The notes under the pieces were generated by a model. It made no database searches, was not told the DNA's origin, and worked only from the letters and a program-made list of their open reading frames with translations. DNA of 62,294 nt from Okeania sp. SIO3I5 (GTDB taxonomy: Bacteria; Cyanobacteriota; Cyanobacteriia; Cyanobacteriales; Microcoleaceae): positions 1 through 62,294 of the forward strand of contig NZ_JAAHHT010000003.1 in the NCBI RefSeq assembly GCF_010672085.1, given 5' to 3'. The position numbers were made by a program, and so were the translations under genes. The stretch's first letter is position 1. Each line of letters opens with the position of its first letter. Shown in pieces: positions 9,312 to 19,069 of the stretch.

Positions 9312-9662
9312 CTACTCCCTTTGGTCACAAGTAAAACCAACTATACTATGTTGAAATAAAATATTTCCATTAGCATCTAAAGAAAAACCACCAAACTGCA
9401 TATCACTATTTGCTCGCAATAAAAATTCTAATAAATCAGACTTTAATTCAGCACCAATAACCACAGTAGAACGAGTATTAATAATACTATCCTCTCCCCA
9501 AGGATAAATTCTCACTTCTACCCAAGCAGAACCCAAAAATATACTAAACCCTGGTTCATCAAGTTTTTCCCAAGGATAATCACTAAATAATTCTTTCATC
9601 CATCCATCAACTTTTTGATAACATTCTGCTTGAGCTGGTGTTTGAAATTCCATATTTATCAT
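9312..9662 (-). pseudogene. YbjN-like (T3SS chaperone fold) gene, C-terminally truncated
   Basis: The 116-residue product matches the N-terminal two thirds of cyanobacterial YbjN-domain proteins (EFQTPAQAECYQKVDGWMKELF, HPWGED-like YPWGEDSIINTRS, then HSIVGFTCDQ). Family members normally continue for about 40 more residues after the SIVGSTCD motif. Here the sequence switches to the simple repeat AGGGAGTAGGAGG and stops. It may still give a shortened protein. The start is ATG 9662, or more likely 9653. The family's peptide-binding chaperone role is predicted only. Confidence 0.75.
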
Positions 9663-9863
9663 CTCCCCAACAAAAGTTATTTAGAAACCTTATATTCCTT
9701 GAACATAATTATACTAACTCTCAATAACTACCTGTTAACTAGCTATCAACTTTTAGCATTCAGCTATCAACTTTTTATATCTGTAAAATTTAGCTTTCAA
9801 AACTGCCAAAATCAAGCAATATTAATAGTTAACCTTTCTCCTTCTGTTTTCTGCTTTTAACTA

Positions 9864-10002
9864 TATAGTAATCCTAAATAGATTGTGAAAAGTTTTGTGA
9901 CAGTTAATTTCAACTGAAAGCCTTTGAAATTATGACTTCTGACTCCTAACTCCTGACTCCTAACTACCACCAAAAAATTACAACTGGAATAGGATTGCTA
10001 TA
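9864..10002. mobile_element. MITE-A copy upstream of leuC
   Basis: The 139-bp copy runs from TATAGTAATCCTAAATAG to AATAGGATTGCTATA and includes an ACTCCTAACTCCTG direct-repeat stretch. Its right end is 47 bp before the leuC start, so it is placed to influence leuC transcription. Confidence 0.75.
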
Positions 10003-10048
10003 GGTTGTCTAAAATACAATTGTAAACTACCAAGAGGAGCGATCGCTT

Positions 10049-11368
10049 ATGGCAATGACCATGGTTGAAAAAATCCTGGCCAAAGCATCAGGAAAATCTA
10101 CCGTTACCCCAGGAGAAAATATTTGGGTCAATGTAGACGTATTAATGACCCATGATGTTTGTGGTCCTGGTACTATTGGTATTTTCAAACGAGAATTTGG
10201 CGAAAATGCTAAAGTTTGGGACAAAGAAAAAATCGTCCTCATTCCAGACCACTATATTTTCACTGCCGACGAACGGGCAAACCGCAACGTAGATATTTTG
10301 CGAGACTTTGCCCAAGAACAAAATATCAAATACTTCTACGACATTATTGACCGTTCAAATTTTAAAGCAAACCCAGACTACAAAGGAGTTTGTCATGTTG
10401 CCCTCGCTCAAGAAGGTCATACTCGTCCTGGAGAAGTATTATTTGGCACCGACTCCCACACTTGTAATGCGGGAGCTTTTGGAGAATTTGCCACAGGTAT
10501 CGGTAATACAGATGCTGCCTTTATTACAGGTACAGGCAAATTATTGGTAAAAGTTCCAGCAACTATGCGGTTTGTCTTGAATGGTGAAATGCCAGATTAT
10601 TTATTGGCAAAAGATTTGATATTACAAATTATTGGAGATATTTCTGTTGCCGGTGCTACCTACAGAACAATGGAATTTGCTGGTGAAACTGTCGGACAAA
10701 TGACAATGGAAGAACGGATGACTCTCTGTAATATGGTTATTGAGGCGGGGGGTAAAAATGGAGTCATCGCTCCGGATGAGACTACCTTTGAATATTTGCG
10801 GGGGAGAACCGATAAACCATTTGAGTCTTTTTATACTGATGAAAATGCCACGTTTTATAGCGACAGTTCTTACGATGTGACAAAACTAGAACCTGTAGTA
10901 GCTAAACCTCATTCTCCAGATAATAAAGAACTTGCTCGTAACTGTCAGGATGTTAAAATTGACCGAGTTTATATAGGTTCTTGTACAGGTGGAAAAACTT
11001 CTGACTTTCTTCATGCAGCAAAACTTATTAAAGGTCATAAAGTGAAAGTTCCGACTTATTTAGTACCAGCAACTCAGAAAGTTTATGAGGATTTATTTAC
11101 TGTCAAACATGATGGTCAAACTCTCTCAGAAATATTTTTAGATGCTGGTTGTATTGAACCTGCAGCTCCATCTTGCGCTGCTTGTTTAGGCGGACCAAAA
11201 GATACATTTGGGCGATTAAATCAACCAGAAATTTGTGTTTCTACAACTAATCGTAATTTTCCTGGTCGGATGGGGAATAAACAAGCACAAGTTTATTTAG
11301 CTTCTCCCTACACAGCAGCAGCTTCAGCACTGACTGGATATGTGACAGATCCACGAGAATTTATTTAG
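10049..11368 (+). CDS. leuC: 3-isopropylmalate dehydratase large subunit LeuC
   Basis: The 439-residue aconitase-superfamily protein carries the [4Fe-4S] domain of isopropylmalate isomerase, second step of leucine synthesis. The three cluster cysteines are in GSCTGG (near 311) and APSCAAC (near 375 and 378). The GTDSHTCNAGAFG substrate motif is present. The separate small subunit LeuD is not in the window. The start is ATG 10049, with GAGGAG at 10034-10039; two more Met codons follow at 10055 and 10061. A HIP1 octamer (10039-10046) fills the gap between ribosome-binding site and start codon. Homoaconitase activity is the alternative, but leucine synthesis is expected in cyanobacteria. Confidence 0.92.
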   Translation: MAMTMVEKILAKASGKSTVTPGENIWVNVDVLMTHDVCGPGTIGIFKREFGENAKVWDKEKIVLIPDHYIFTADERANRNVDILRDFAQEQNIKYFYDIIDRSNFKANPDYKGVCHVALAQEGHTRPGEVLFGTDSHTCNAGAFGEFATGIGNTDAAFITGTGKLLVKVPATMRFVLNGEMPDYLLAKDLILQIIGDISVAGATYRTMEFAGETVGQMTMEERMTLCNMVIEAGGKNGVIAPDETTFEYLRGRTDKPFESFYTDENATFYSDSSYDVTKLEPVVAKPHSPDNKELARNCQDVKIDRVYIGSCTGGKTSDFLHAAKLIKGHKVKVPTYLVPATQKVYEDLFTVKHDGQTLSEIFLDAGCIEPAAPSCAACLGGPKDTFGRLNQPEICVSTTNRNFPGRMGNKQAQVYLASPYTAAASALTGYVTDPREFI

Positions 11369-11677
11369 ATTTACTGGTAGTTTATTAACTAAGAATTCAG
11401 GAGTCAGAATTTAATTTTATCTGTAGGATGTAGATTAGTATATTGCTTGAAAATTTCTACCAAATCTTATATTTAATGGTATTTGATTAGTGGAAAATTC
11501 AGCAGATACAGTCTTAATTAATTCTGCCTCCTGACTACTCTATTTTTCTAAAAAATTACAACAGTTTACTGAGAGAAACTTTAAGGTTAATTGATTTGTT
11601 ATGAATATATTAGGAGAGTAGGGTCATTTCAGTTATCAGTTATCAGTTAACCTCCGACTGAAGTCGGAGGCTTGAAA
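11369..11677. other. Spacer with TCAGTTA repeats and a perfect hairpin
   Basis: The stretch after leuC contains a short TCAGTTA heptamer run (11630-11650). A perfect 9-bp stem with a two-base loop follows (CCTCCGACT-ga-AGTCGGAGG, 11651-11670). This hairpin resembles ends of IS200/IS605-like elements in cyanobacteria and directly abuts the protease relic. Confidence 0.6.
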
Positions 11678-12416
11678 TATGGAAATAGAGTTTCTTCTGG
11701 AACTGGATTTATGGTTGAAGGATTATTAGTGACAAATTATCATGTTGCTTATACTCCTCCCATTGATTCTGTTGTTGTCATTAGAACCATATATTTATAA
11801 CTCTGTTGAACTATCTAAAGAGGGCTTTTCTATGACAAACTATGATTTCTTAAAAAGAACAAAAACAGCTTCTGATAAAGAAGGTTGTGATTATATAGTC
11901 CTTGATATACCTGAATTATCAAAACAAAAACTTTACAACTTTGAACTATCTAATTATTCAGACTTAGGAAAGCGAATTGGAGATGATATTTTTTTTCTCG
12001 GATATCCATTTTAAAAATTTAACCTTTTCTGTCATTCGGGAATAATATCGTCTTTTTATAAAAGTAAAAATATCGATGTTATTCAAGTTGATACAAGTGT
12101 AAACCATAGTAATTAAGGAGGTCTGTTAATCGATCTAGAGACAGGAAAAGTTATTGGTATTTTTAATAGAAAAGCAACTGGTCTAACTTAAGGGTTTAAA
12201 TATTTTCGCTCTATTCTAAAAAGAAATATTGAAATTTTCTCTGAAAGTCAATACAGAATATTCATACAAAATATCGAGCCTACTGAAGCTTTTATAGAAA
12301 GTCAAAGTCAAATGTTAGAAATGACTTACAAGCTTGAAAGGTCTGCAAATGTTGGAATTGGTTATGCTTTTTCTGTAAAAGAACTAATAAATGACTACTT
12401 TTTTGATAAATTCTAG
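11678..12416 (+). pseudogene. Trypsin-like serine protease relic
   Basis: The piece starting YGNRVSSGTGF at 11678 carries the His motif (TNYHVA). A frameshift near 11795 leads to a second open frame ending in GDDIFFLGYPF at 12014. A third frame resumes with HSGIISSF and VIQVDTSVN. Where the family has GNSGGP, this sequence reads His-Ser-Asn-stop-Gly-Gly (TAA at about 12114), so the catalytic serine codon is lost. A further stop follows at about 12190 before the C-terminal part ending at 12416. The 5' end abuts the hairpin at 11651-11670, so the original start is gone. Confidence 0.85.
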
Positions 12417-12480
12417 AGAAATAAATAATATTGACTAGGGCAACCCCTAGCAAATTATTTTTCTAAAGTTTCAAAACTGT

Positions 12481-12780
12481 AACGTTGGAGTTTCCCTCAC
12501 GCAGAGATTCCAAATGGAAATTAGAGCTAGACCTCACCACAGAAATATCTAAAATCTAAAAACTCAAACGTTGGAGTTTTTCTCACGCATAGATTCCAAA
12601 TGGAAATTAGAGCTAGACCTCACCACAGAAATATCTAAAATCTAAAAACTCAAACGTTGGAGTTTCTCTCACGCATAGATTCCAAATGGAAATTAGAGCT
12701 AGACCTCACCACAGAAATATCTAAAATCTAAAAACTCAAACGTTGGAGTTTCTCTCAAATATAGATTCCAGATCGATACT
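12481..12780. repeat. 86-bp tandem repeat, about 3.5 units
   Basis: Units begin AACGTTGGAGTTT at 12481, 12567, 12653 and 12739, exactly 86 bp apart, with very few differences; the last is partial. The block lies just past the 3' end of the cyclase gene and has no open frame. Confidence 0.9.
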
Positions 12781-12887
12781 TGAGCGATCGCTACATATAT
12801 AGCGTTTCTCAAGTTACTGAGGTACAGTTATTTTTGTTCTTTTCTAACCTTTTGAATTTTGAATTTTGAATTTTGAATTTTTAGATA

Positions 12888-15800
12888 TTATTCCCCACCT
12901 TTAACTCCTCCATTAACCCAAGATTCATCACAACGTTGGAGATAAAATTGTACAGCTTTGTCTTCTGGGTTGGTTTGTAAAATTTCCCTCATTATTTGTT
13001 GAACCGTAGCCAACTTTTGTTGATAAAAAAGTAAAACTGCCTCTTCAAATTTAGCTTTAGTTTGTTGTTTTAATTCTTTTTGTTCTTCTGGATCTCCATC
13101 AAAAATTTCAAACACTCCAACCGGTTCTTTCTTCCCTTTCACTTTGACTCTATCCAGAAAACGATAATTATATTTATCTGCTTCTTCTAGCTCCAATAAA
13201 GTATTTTGACTAATTAAAATATCTACCCCATATAACTTAGTTAAACTTTCTAAGCGAGAGCCTAAATTAACAGCATCACTAATCACCGTACTATCAATTC
13301 TTCTCTTTCCTCCCACAGTTCCCAACATCAAATCCCCTGTATTAATACCAATACCAATTTTAATTTGTTCTTGAGATAATTCTTGACGCTCCCGATTAAA
13401 ATCTGCCAAATTTTTCAACATATTAATTGCTGCCTGAACTGCATCATCTGCTTTTCTAGCAAAAAGAGCCATAATAGCATCACCAATATACTTATCAATA
13501 AACCCTTCATTATCTAAAATAGCAGGTTCCATGTGACATAAATAAGCATTAATAAACTGAAAATTTTCTTCTGGAGTCATACTTTCGCTTAAAGTTGTAA
13601 AAGAACGAATATCAGAGAACAAAATAGACATTTTTTGCTGAACATGATCTCCCAACTTTACATCCACAATACTCTCACGTTTTAAGAAGTACAAAAAATT
13701 ATGGGGAACAAAACGAGCATAAGCACAATTTATTTTACTAAGACGAATATGAATTTTTATTCTGGCAAGTAATTCTGGTTTAGAAAAAGGTTTGATTAAA
13801 TAATCGTTTGCTCCACAGAGAAAACCTTCTACCAAATCAGAAATTAATGGTTTTGCCGTTAACATGATAATAGGTAATTCACTATGTAAATATTTTTCCC
13901 GTAGTTTTTTTGTTACTTCATAACCAGTCATATGAGGCATCATTACATCAAGTAAAATTAAATCTGGCATCAAGCCATTTGCAATTATTTCTAATGCTTC
14001 AATTCCATTATTAGCTTGAGTAATAGCATAATTTTGCAAAACCAAATGATTTCTAACAACTTGTAAATTAACTGGTTCATCATCCACAATTAAAATTGTA
14101 AAATCTCCCCTTTCTGCTGCTAAGTTTTCTATAACAATCTCTTGATTTTCTACTTCTAATCCTCTCATGAATGGTATTGATAAAGATGATGAAACTTGTG
14201 AAAAAGTAACTACTTGATTTTGAGAAATTGGGAGAGTAAATTTAAACTGAGAACCCACACCTACTTCTGATGAAACATATAGAGAACCTCCATGTAATTC
14301 GACTAATTGTTTAGTAATAGCTAAACCCAAACCAGTACCACCATATTCTCTAGAAGTAGAGCCATCTGCTTGTTCAAATGATTCAAAAATTCGATCTAAT
14401 TTATCTGATGGAATACCAATACCTGTATCAGTAACAGTAATCTCTAATAGAGAAATTTCATCACTAGAATTTTCTAGTTGATTTTCCAATACTTTAGCCG
14501 ATACTTCTACCTTACCTGACTCAGTAAACTTAATTGCATTACCGACTAAATTATAAAAAATTTGCTGAAGTCGATTTTCATCAGCATCAACAAAAGGTGT
14601 ATCGTAACCAATAGAATTAATTAGTTGTAAAGACTTTCTACCAATCATAGAATCAGAAAAAGTAATCACTATTTCTACTACTTCTCTAACCCCGACAGGT
14701 TTTAATTGCAATTCAAGATTGCGATGTTTAAGTTTAGAAAAATCAAGAATATCGTTAATTAAAGTTGACAACCTTCTGCCAGAAGTAACAACCATAAAAA
14801 GGTTAGTTTTTACCTGGGAAGATAATTCTCCTGCTGCCCCATCTATTAATGATTCTGTAATACCAATAATTCCGTTCAAAGGAGTACGAAGTTCGTGAGA
14901 TGTATTAGCTAAAAACTCATCTTTTAATTGATTTAAACGTTCTAGTTGTTGATTCTTAGCGGTCAAGATATCAAAAGAACTTCGTAACTGAAAAGCCATA
15001 GAATTAAAAGCTTTAGCAAGTACCCCTACTTCATCATCGCGATTAAGTTCAATTTTCTGATTAAATTCTCCTTCAGATAATGCTGTAGCTGCATTTTTTA
15101 GTGTCAAAATAGGTTGCACAACCCAACGAGATGTTAATACACCAATTCCCGTTGCTAAAACTAATGCCAATAGACAAAGTAGAATTGTAATTTGAGTTTG
15201 TTTATAAATGCTATCCAGAAAATCTGTCTCTGGAATTACTACTACTATTAACCAGTCTAAACCATACTTATCTTGGAAAGGTTTGATATTAATAAACTGC
15301 CGTTCACCATCAATCTCAAATTGCAGATTTTGTCGAGCATTAATTGATTGATTTAAGTCAAATTCTGTAGTTAAATATTTAGCTGTAGCTTGAGTCAAAT
15401 AGTTCTGGCTTTTAATAGCTTGAACTCTCTCAGCTCCGTATGCTTTATTTAAAGTCCGAAAAGGCTTTTCTCCTGTAGAAGTTGCCACCAACATTCCCGA
15501 TCGCTCAAGAATAAAAATTTGTCCGGTTTTACCAATTTTTAGACTTCCTAAAAAATCGCCAATTTGTGAAAGATTAATATTAGTTAGTAATACACCCTGC
15601 AACTTTCCCTGCTCGTTATAAAAAGGCATAGATGCACCAAGATAAGCAGTCAGACCAGCAGTGTTAGGATAAATCTCACTCCAAGTAGATCGACCACTAG
15701 CTACAGCAACTTTATACCAAGGTCGAGTACGTGGGTCGAATTTAATACCACTTAATAATTCAACTCGCTCACCAAATTGATTTGTAGAATAAGTTTCAAA

Positions 15801-16247
15801 AATAAAATTACTTTCTTGAGTTGAAACTCTAAGATGAAGAGTATTTTTGTCAAATCTTTCCGCTCCCAAATTAACCTTATTTTCTAATCCTAATCCTGTA
15901 AAACCAAGAACATCAAATATTTGTAGTTGTTGCCAAAAATAACTTTCTAATTGAGGAATATTTTCTAAATCTAATTGACCATTACGAATAAAAGTAGCAT
16001 TAATTTGATTAACCTGATGAGGAACACGAAGGTACGCTTCTAAATTTTGTTCAACCCTAATAACTTGTTCCTTCAAAAGTTGACTAACTACATCATTAAC
16101 AGCTCTTTGACCATTTTTCACAGAAATATATCCCACTAAACTTACCACCCCAAAAATTTGCACCACAAACGGCACTATCAGAGTGATACTAAGAGGAACT
16201 TTTCCAGAAATTTGAGCAACTAATTTACTCAGATATTTTAAAGCCAT
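12888..16247 (-). CDS. Hybrid sensor kinase / response regulator / class III nucleotide cyclase
   Basis: The 1119-residue protein joins, in order: a transmembrane helix (about 20-42), a large extracytoplasmic Cache-like sensor (about 45-345), a second helix (about 352-372), HAMP, HisKA (SHELRTPLNG, His near 451), HATPase (GTGLGL near 638), a receiver domain (LLDVMMPH, Asp near 766) and a class III adenylate/guanylate cyclase domain (about 865-1050). The cyclase has both metal-site aspartates (LFSDIRSF; KYIGDAIM) and a Thr in STVISDAVN where class IIIb adenylyl cyclases carry Thr, which favours cAMP. The layout is like cyanobacterial CyaC, linked in the group to cAMP-controlled motility. The start ATG lies in an amplified leader (16248-17820). 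Confidence 0.92.
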   Translation of the reverse strand: MALKYLSKLVAQISGKVPLSITLIVPFVVQIFGVVSLVGYISVKNGQRAVNDVVSQLLKEQVIRVEQNLEAYLRVPHQVNQINATFIRNGQLDLENIPQLESYFWQQLQIFDVLGFTGLGLENKVNLGAERFDKNTLHLRVSTQESNFIFETYSTNQFGERVELLSGIKFDPRTRPWYKVAVASGRSTWSEIYPNTAGLTAYLGASMPFYNEQGKLQGVLLTNINLSQIGDFLGSLKIGKTGQIFILERSGMLVATSTGEKPFRTLNKAYGAERVQAIKSQNYLTQATAKYLTTEFDLNQSINARQNLQFEIDGERQFINIKPFQDKYGLDWLIVVVIPETDFLDSIYKQTQITILLCLLALVLATGIGVLTSRWVVQPILTLKNAATALSEGEFNQKIELNRDDEVGVLAKAFNSMAFQLRSSFDILTAKNQQLERLNQLKDEFLANTSHELRTPLNGIIGITESLIDGAAGELSSQVKTNLFMVVTSGRRLSTLINDILDFSKLKHRNLELQLKPVGVREVVEIVITFSDSMIGRKSLQLINSIGYDTPFVDADENRLQQIFYNLVGNAIKFTESGKVEVSAKVLENQLENSSDEISLLEITVTDTGIGIPSDKLDRIFESFEQADGSTSREYGGTGLGLAITKQLVELHGGSLYVSSEVGVGSQFKFTLPISQNQVVTFSQVSSSLSIPFMRGLEVENQEIVIENLAAERGDFTILIVDDEPVNLQVVRNHLVLQNYAITQANNGIEALEIIANGLMPDLILLDVMMPHMTGYEVTKKLREKYLHSELPIIMLTAKPLISDLVEGFLCGANDYLIKPFSKPELLARIKIHIRLSKINCAYARFVPHNFLYFLKRESIVDVKLGDHVQQKMSILFSDIRSFTTLSESMTPEENFQFINAYLCHMEPAILDNEGFIDKYIGDAIMALFARKADDAVQAAINMLKNLADFNRERQELSQEQIKIGIGINTGDLMLGTVGGKRRIDSTVISDAVNLGSRLESLTKLYGVDILISQNTLLELEEADKYNYRFLDRVKVKGKKEPVGVFEIFDGDPEEQKELKQQTKAKFEEAVLLFYQQKLATVQQIMREILQTNPEDKAVQFYLQRCDESWVNGGVKGGE

Positions 16248-16575
16248 AAAGCTTACTTCAGTTATCAGTTATCAGTTATCAGTTATTCGTTATTAGTTAT
16301 CAGTTATCAGTTATTAGTACCTCCTCTTGATAATGGATAATGAAAAGTATAGCAATCCTAAAGGTTGTAACAATTCAAAAACTAGAAATAAACTCCGAAA
16401 CTCTTATACCATTGCTTACACATTCTTGCTATATTTGATTGGATGGAGAACTGGGGGGAGAGATTAAAAGTAGGAAAAATCTATACTAACTGACTAAATA
16501 ATTGTCAAAAAAAGACTTTAAATCTTAGTAACTATTTAGGTGTTGAAGGATAGCGTTAATGCTTGGTAATTGGTA

Positions 16576-16647
16576 TTACCTAGTGATACTAATAGGAACT
16601 TTTCCAAAAATTTGAGCAACTAATTTACTCAGATATTTTAAAACCAT
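16576..16647 (-). pseudogene. Decoy leader mini-ORF 1 of the cyclase gene
   Basis: The 23-codon frame copies the first codons of the cyclase gene (MVLKYLSKLVAQIFGKVP) and then ends at TAA. It has the same upstream context as the real start. Whether it is translated is unknown. Confidence 0.7.
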
Positions 16648-16984
16648 AAAGCTTACTTCAGTTATCAGTTATCAGTTATCAGTTATTAGTTATTAGTACC
16701 TCCTCTTGATAATGGATAATGAAAAGTATAGCAATACTAAGTAGGTCATAACAATTCAAAAACTAGAAATAAACTCCGAAACTCTTATACCATTTCTCAG
16801 GCATTCTTGCTATATTTGATTAGATGAAGAAGTGTGTGGAGTGTGGAAGGTGGGGGAAGAGATTGAAAGTAGGAAAAATTCATACTAACCGACTAATAAT
16901 TGTCAAAAAAAGACTTTAAATCTTAGTAACTATTTAGATGTTGAACTATAACTGAAGGATAGCTTTAATGCCTGGTAATTGGTA

Positions 16985-17056
16985 TTACCTAGTAATACTA
17001 AGAGGAACTTTTCCAAAAATTTGAGCAACTAATTTACTCAGATATTTTAAAGCCAT
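16985..17056 (-). pseudogene. Decoy leader mini-ORF 2 of the cyclase gene
   Basis: The second 23-codon copy of the gene's 5' end reads MALKYLSKLVAQIFGKVP, then LSITR and TAA. The first 13 residues match the real protein. Confidence 0.7.
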
Positions 17057-17386
17057 AAAGCTTATTTCAGTTATCAGTTATCAGTTATCAGTTGTTAGTA
17101 CCTCCTATTGATAATGGATAATGAAAAGTATAGCAATCCTAAGTAGGTCATAACAATTCAAAAACTAGAAATAAACTCCGAAACTCTTATACCATTTCTC
17201 AGGCATTCTTGCTATATTTGATTGGATGGAAAAGTGTGGGGAGTGTGGAAGGTGGGGGAAGAGATTAAAAGTAGGAAAAATTCATACTAACCGACTAATA
17301 ATTGTCAAAAAAAGACTTTAAATCTTAGTAACTATTTAGATGTTGAACTATAACTGAAGGATAGCTTTAATGCCTGGTAATTGGTA

Positions 17387-17476
17387 TTACCTAGTAATAC
17401 TAAGAGGAACTTTTCCAAAAAGAGGAACTTTTCCAAAAATTTGAGCAACTAATTTACTCAGATATTTTAAAGCCAT
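17387..17476 (-). pseudogene. Decoy leader mini-ORF 3, with an in-frame 18-bp duplication
   Basis: The third copy has an extra 18 bp (GAGGAACTTTTCC block repeated), which adds the hexapeptide FGKVPL without breaking the frame, giving 29 codons. Confidence 0.7.
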
Positions 17477-17548
17477 AAAGCTTATTTCAGTTATCAGTTA
17501 TCAGTTATCAGTTGTTAGTACCTCCTATTGATAATGGATAATGAAAAG

Positions 17549-17887
17549 TATAGCAATCCTAAGTAGATCGTAACAATTCAAAAACTAGAAATAAACTCCG
17601 AAACTCTTATACCATTTCTCAGGCATTCTTCCTATATTTGATTGGATGGAAAAGTGTGGGGAGTATGGAAGGTGGGGGCAGAGATTAAAAGTATGAATTT
17701 TTCCTACTAACTGACTAATAATTGTCAAAAAAAGACTTTAAATCTTAGTAACTATTTAGGTGTTGAAGTATAACTGAAGGATAACGTTAATGCCTGGTAA
17801 TTGATATTACCAATTGCACATTGCCTCCAAACCTAGTTCCCAAATAGTAGCAAGATTTTTGACACGAATATGCGGAGGATTGCTATA
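17549..17887. mobile_element. Long MITE-A copy joined to the leader array
   Basis: TATAGCAATCC at 17549 and GGATTGCTATA ending at 17887 bracket 339 bp that includes the outermost leader unit. The left arms in the other units (for example 16349, 16737) lack a nearby right arm. Confidence 0.6.
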
Positions 17888-18021
17888 GCAATCCTAAATA
17901 GGCCGTAACAATTCAAAAACTAGAAATAAACTGTGAAACTCTTATCAATTGCAAATTGCCTCTCAACCTATTCCCAAAAAGCAGTAAGATTTTTGATATG
18001 AATATGCGGAGGATTGCTATA
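17884..18021. mobile_element. MITE-A copy
   Basis: The 138-bp copy shares its outer TATA with the preceding element, so the two lie end to end. It reads TATAGCAATCCTAAATAGG to GCGGAGGATTGCTATA. Confidence 0.8.
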
Positions 18022-18094
18022 TATCTCTAATTATAAACTTCTAATTATAAATTATTAAAAGAATGCTTGCATTATTAATTGTTAATTATTGCTC

Positions 18095-18350
18095 TGCTGA
18101 TTAAATATCAAAGCATTTACAGATAAAGGTTTGAGCTTTTTTAGGTCTATAAAAAGTACAAGGTTTCCGTTCTAAAGAGCTGCATAAAGTTAGAATTTTA
18201 GGTTGACTATGGCAGAAAAATCAACGGATAATTCTTCCTCCTGCCTTCTCTAAATTCCCCATTCCTCCTGTACGGGCGAACGGCCGTTCGCCCCTACTAA
18301 TCCTAACTCCTACCCTCACCCATAAGACTTTTTCAGCAAACCCTAATTAA
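18095..18350. mobile_element. MITE-C copy, TCAGCAAACCCTAATTAA end
   Basis: The element, about 255 bp, runs from TGCTGATTAAATATCAAAGC to TTTTTCAGCAAACCCTAATT. Relatives at 24236, 44935, 47453, 59875 and 60605 share the ends and an internal AAAGGTTT..AGC.TTTTTAGG block. Confidence 0.75.
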
Positions 18351-18438
18351 AGAATTCTTGCATTATTAATTATTAATTATTAATTATTCATTACTGAATC
18401 CAAGTCTCAGACTTCAGACTGAGGTAATACGTGAATTT

Positions 18439-18927
18439 TTAATTAATAATTTTGAATTGTTTTGACCAATTTTTCCAGGGATTTTTCGATAAATTAGAAT
18501 TAGAATATCTCTTATCGTGAGAAACTTCCTCCCCTATCCAATCAGGTAATTCAACTTTTTGATTCTCATCATTAAGTTCAACTTCAGCCACAATTAAACC
18601 TTGATTCTCCCCTGCAAATTCATCAACCTCCCAAATAAATTCACCATGATAAACCTTATACCTAACCTTTTCAATTAAAGGAGAACCACATAAACTATTT
18701 AACATCTCTTGAGCATCTTCAACCGGAATTTCATACTCATATTCCGCTCTAGAATTACCAAAACTAGGTCCTTTAATAGTTAAATAACCTTTATCACCTG
18801 CCACTCTCGCCCTTAATGTTATACCATCTTCCGTAGACATATAACCTTGACGATATACTTGTCCAACAGCTTGATTTCGCCATCCATTGCCTTTAACTAA
18901 AAACTTGCGTTCTATCTCTATTGCCAT
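18439..18927 (-). CDS. CYTH domain protein (triphosphate tunnel metalloenzyme)
   Basis: The 162-residue protein has the signature ExExK at residues 3-8 (EIERKFLV) and alternating charged strands (TLRARV, YLTIKGP, YEYEIP, WEVDEF, IVAEVEL). These form the eight-stranded tunnel that binds triphosphate and divalent metals. Bacterial stand-alone CYTH proteins of this size usually hydrolyse inorganic triphosphate; adenylate or thiamine triphosphate activity is the alternative. The ATG at 18927 precedes the invariant motif by two residues, as is usual. Single gene. Confidence 0.92.
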   Translation of the reverse strand: MAIEIERKFLVKGNGWRNQAVGQVYRQGYMSTEDGITLRARVAGDKGYLTIKGPSFGNSRAEYEYEIPVEDAQEMLNSLCGSPLIEKVRYKVYHGEFIWEVDEFAGENQGLIVAEVELNDENQKVELPDWIGEEVSHDKRYSNSNLSKNPWKNWSKQFKIIN

Positions 18928-19069
18928 TTCAATACTTCAGAAATCTTGAGAATTAATATTTTAGTTAGGAAAAAATTGGTTAGGAGATAGACTAATTATT
19001 AATCTTAAACAGCGGAAATATTTTTCTAACTGTTCCCTATTCCCTGTTCCCTATTCCCTCTACTTCTTA

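Larger units (their letters stand above)
16190..17820. repeat. 400-420-bp tandem duplication of the cyclase gene leader
   Basis: The block covering the first roughly 19 codons, the start codon and about 330 bp upstream of the cyclase gene is repeated. Equivalent start codons lie at 16247 (real), 16647, 17056 and 17476 on the minus strand, spaced 400, 409 and 420 bp. Every unit carries a TCAGTTA heptamer run, a left MITE-A end (TATAGCAAT) and a GTCAAAAAAAGAC word. Copies differ by only a few bases, so the amplification is recent. Confidence 0.9.
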
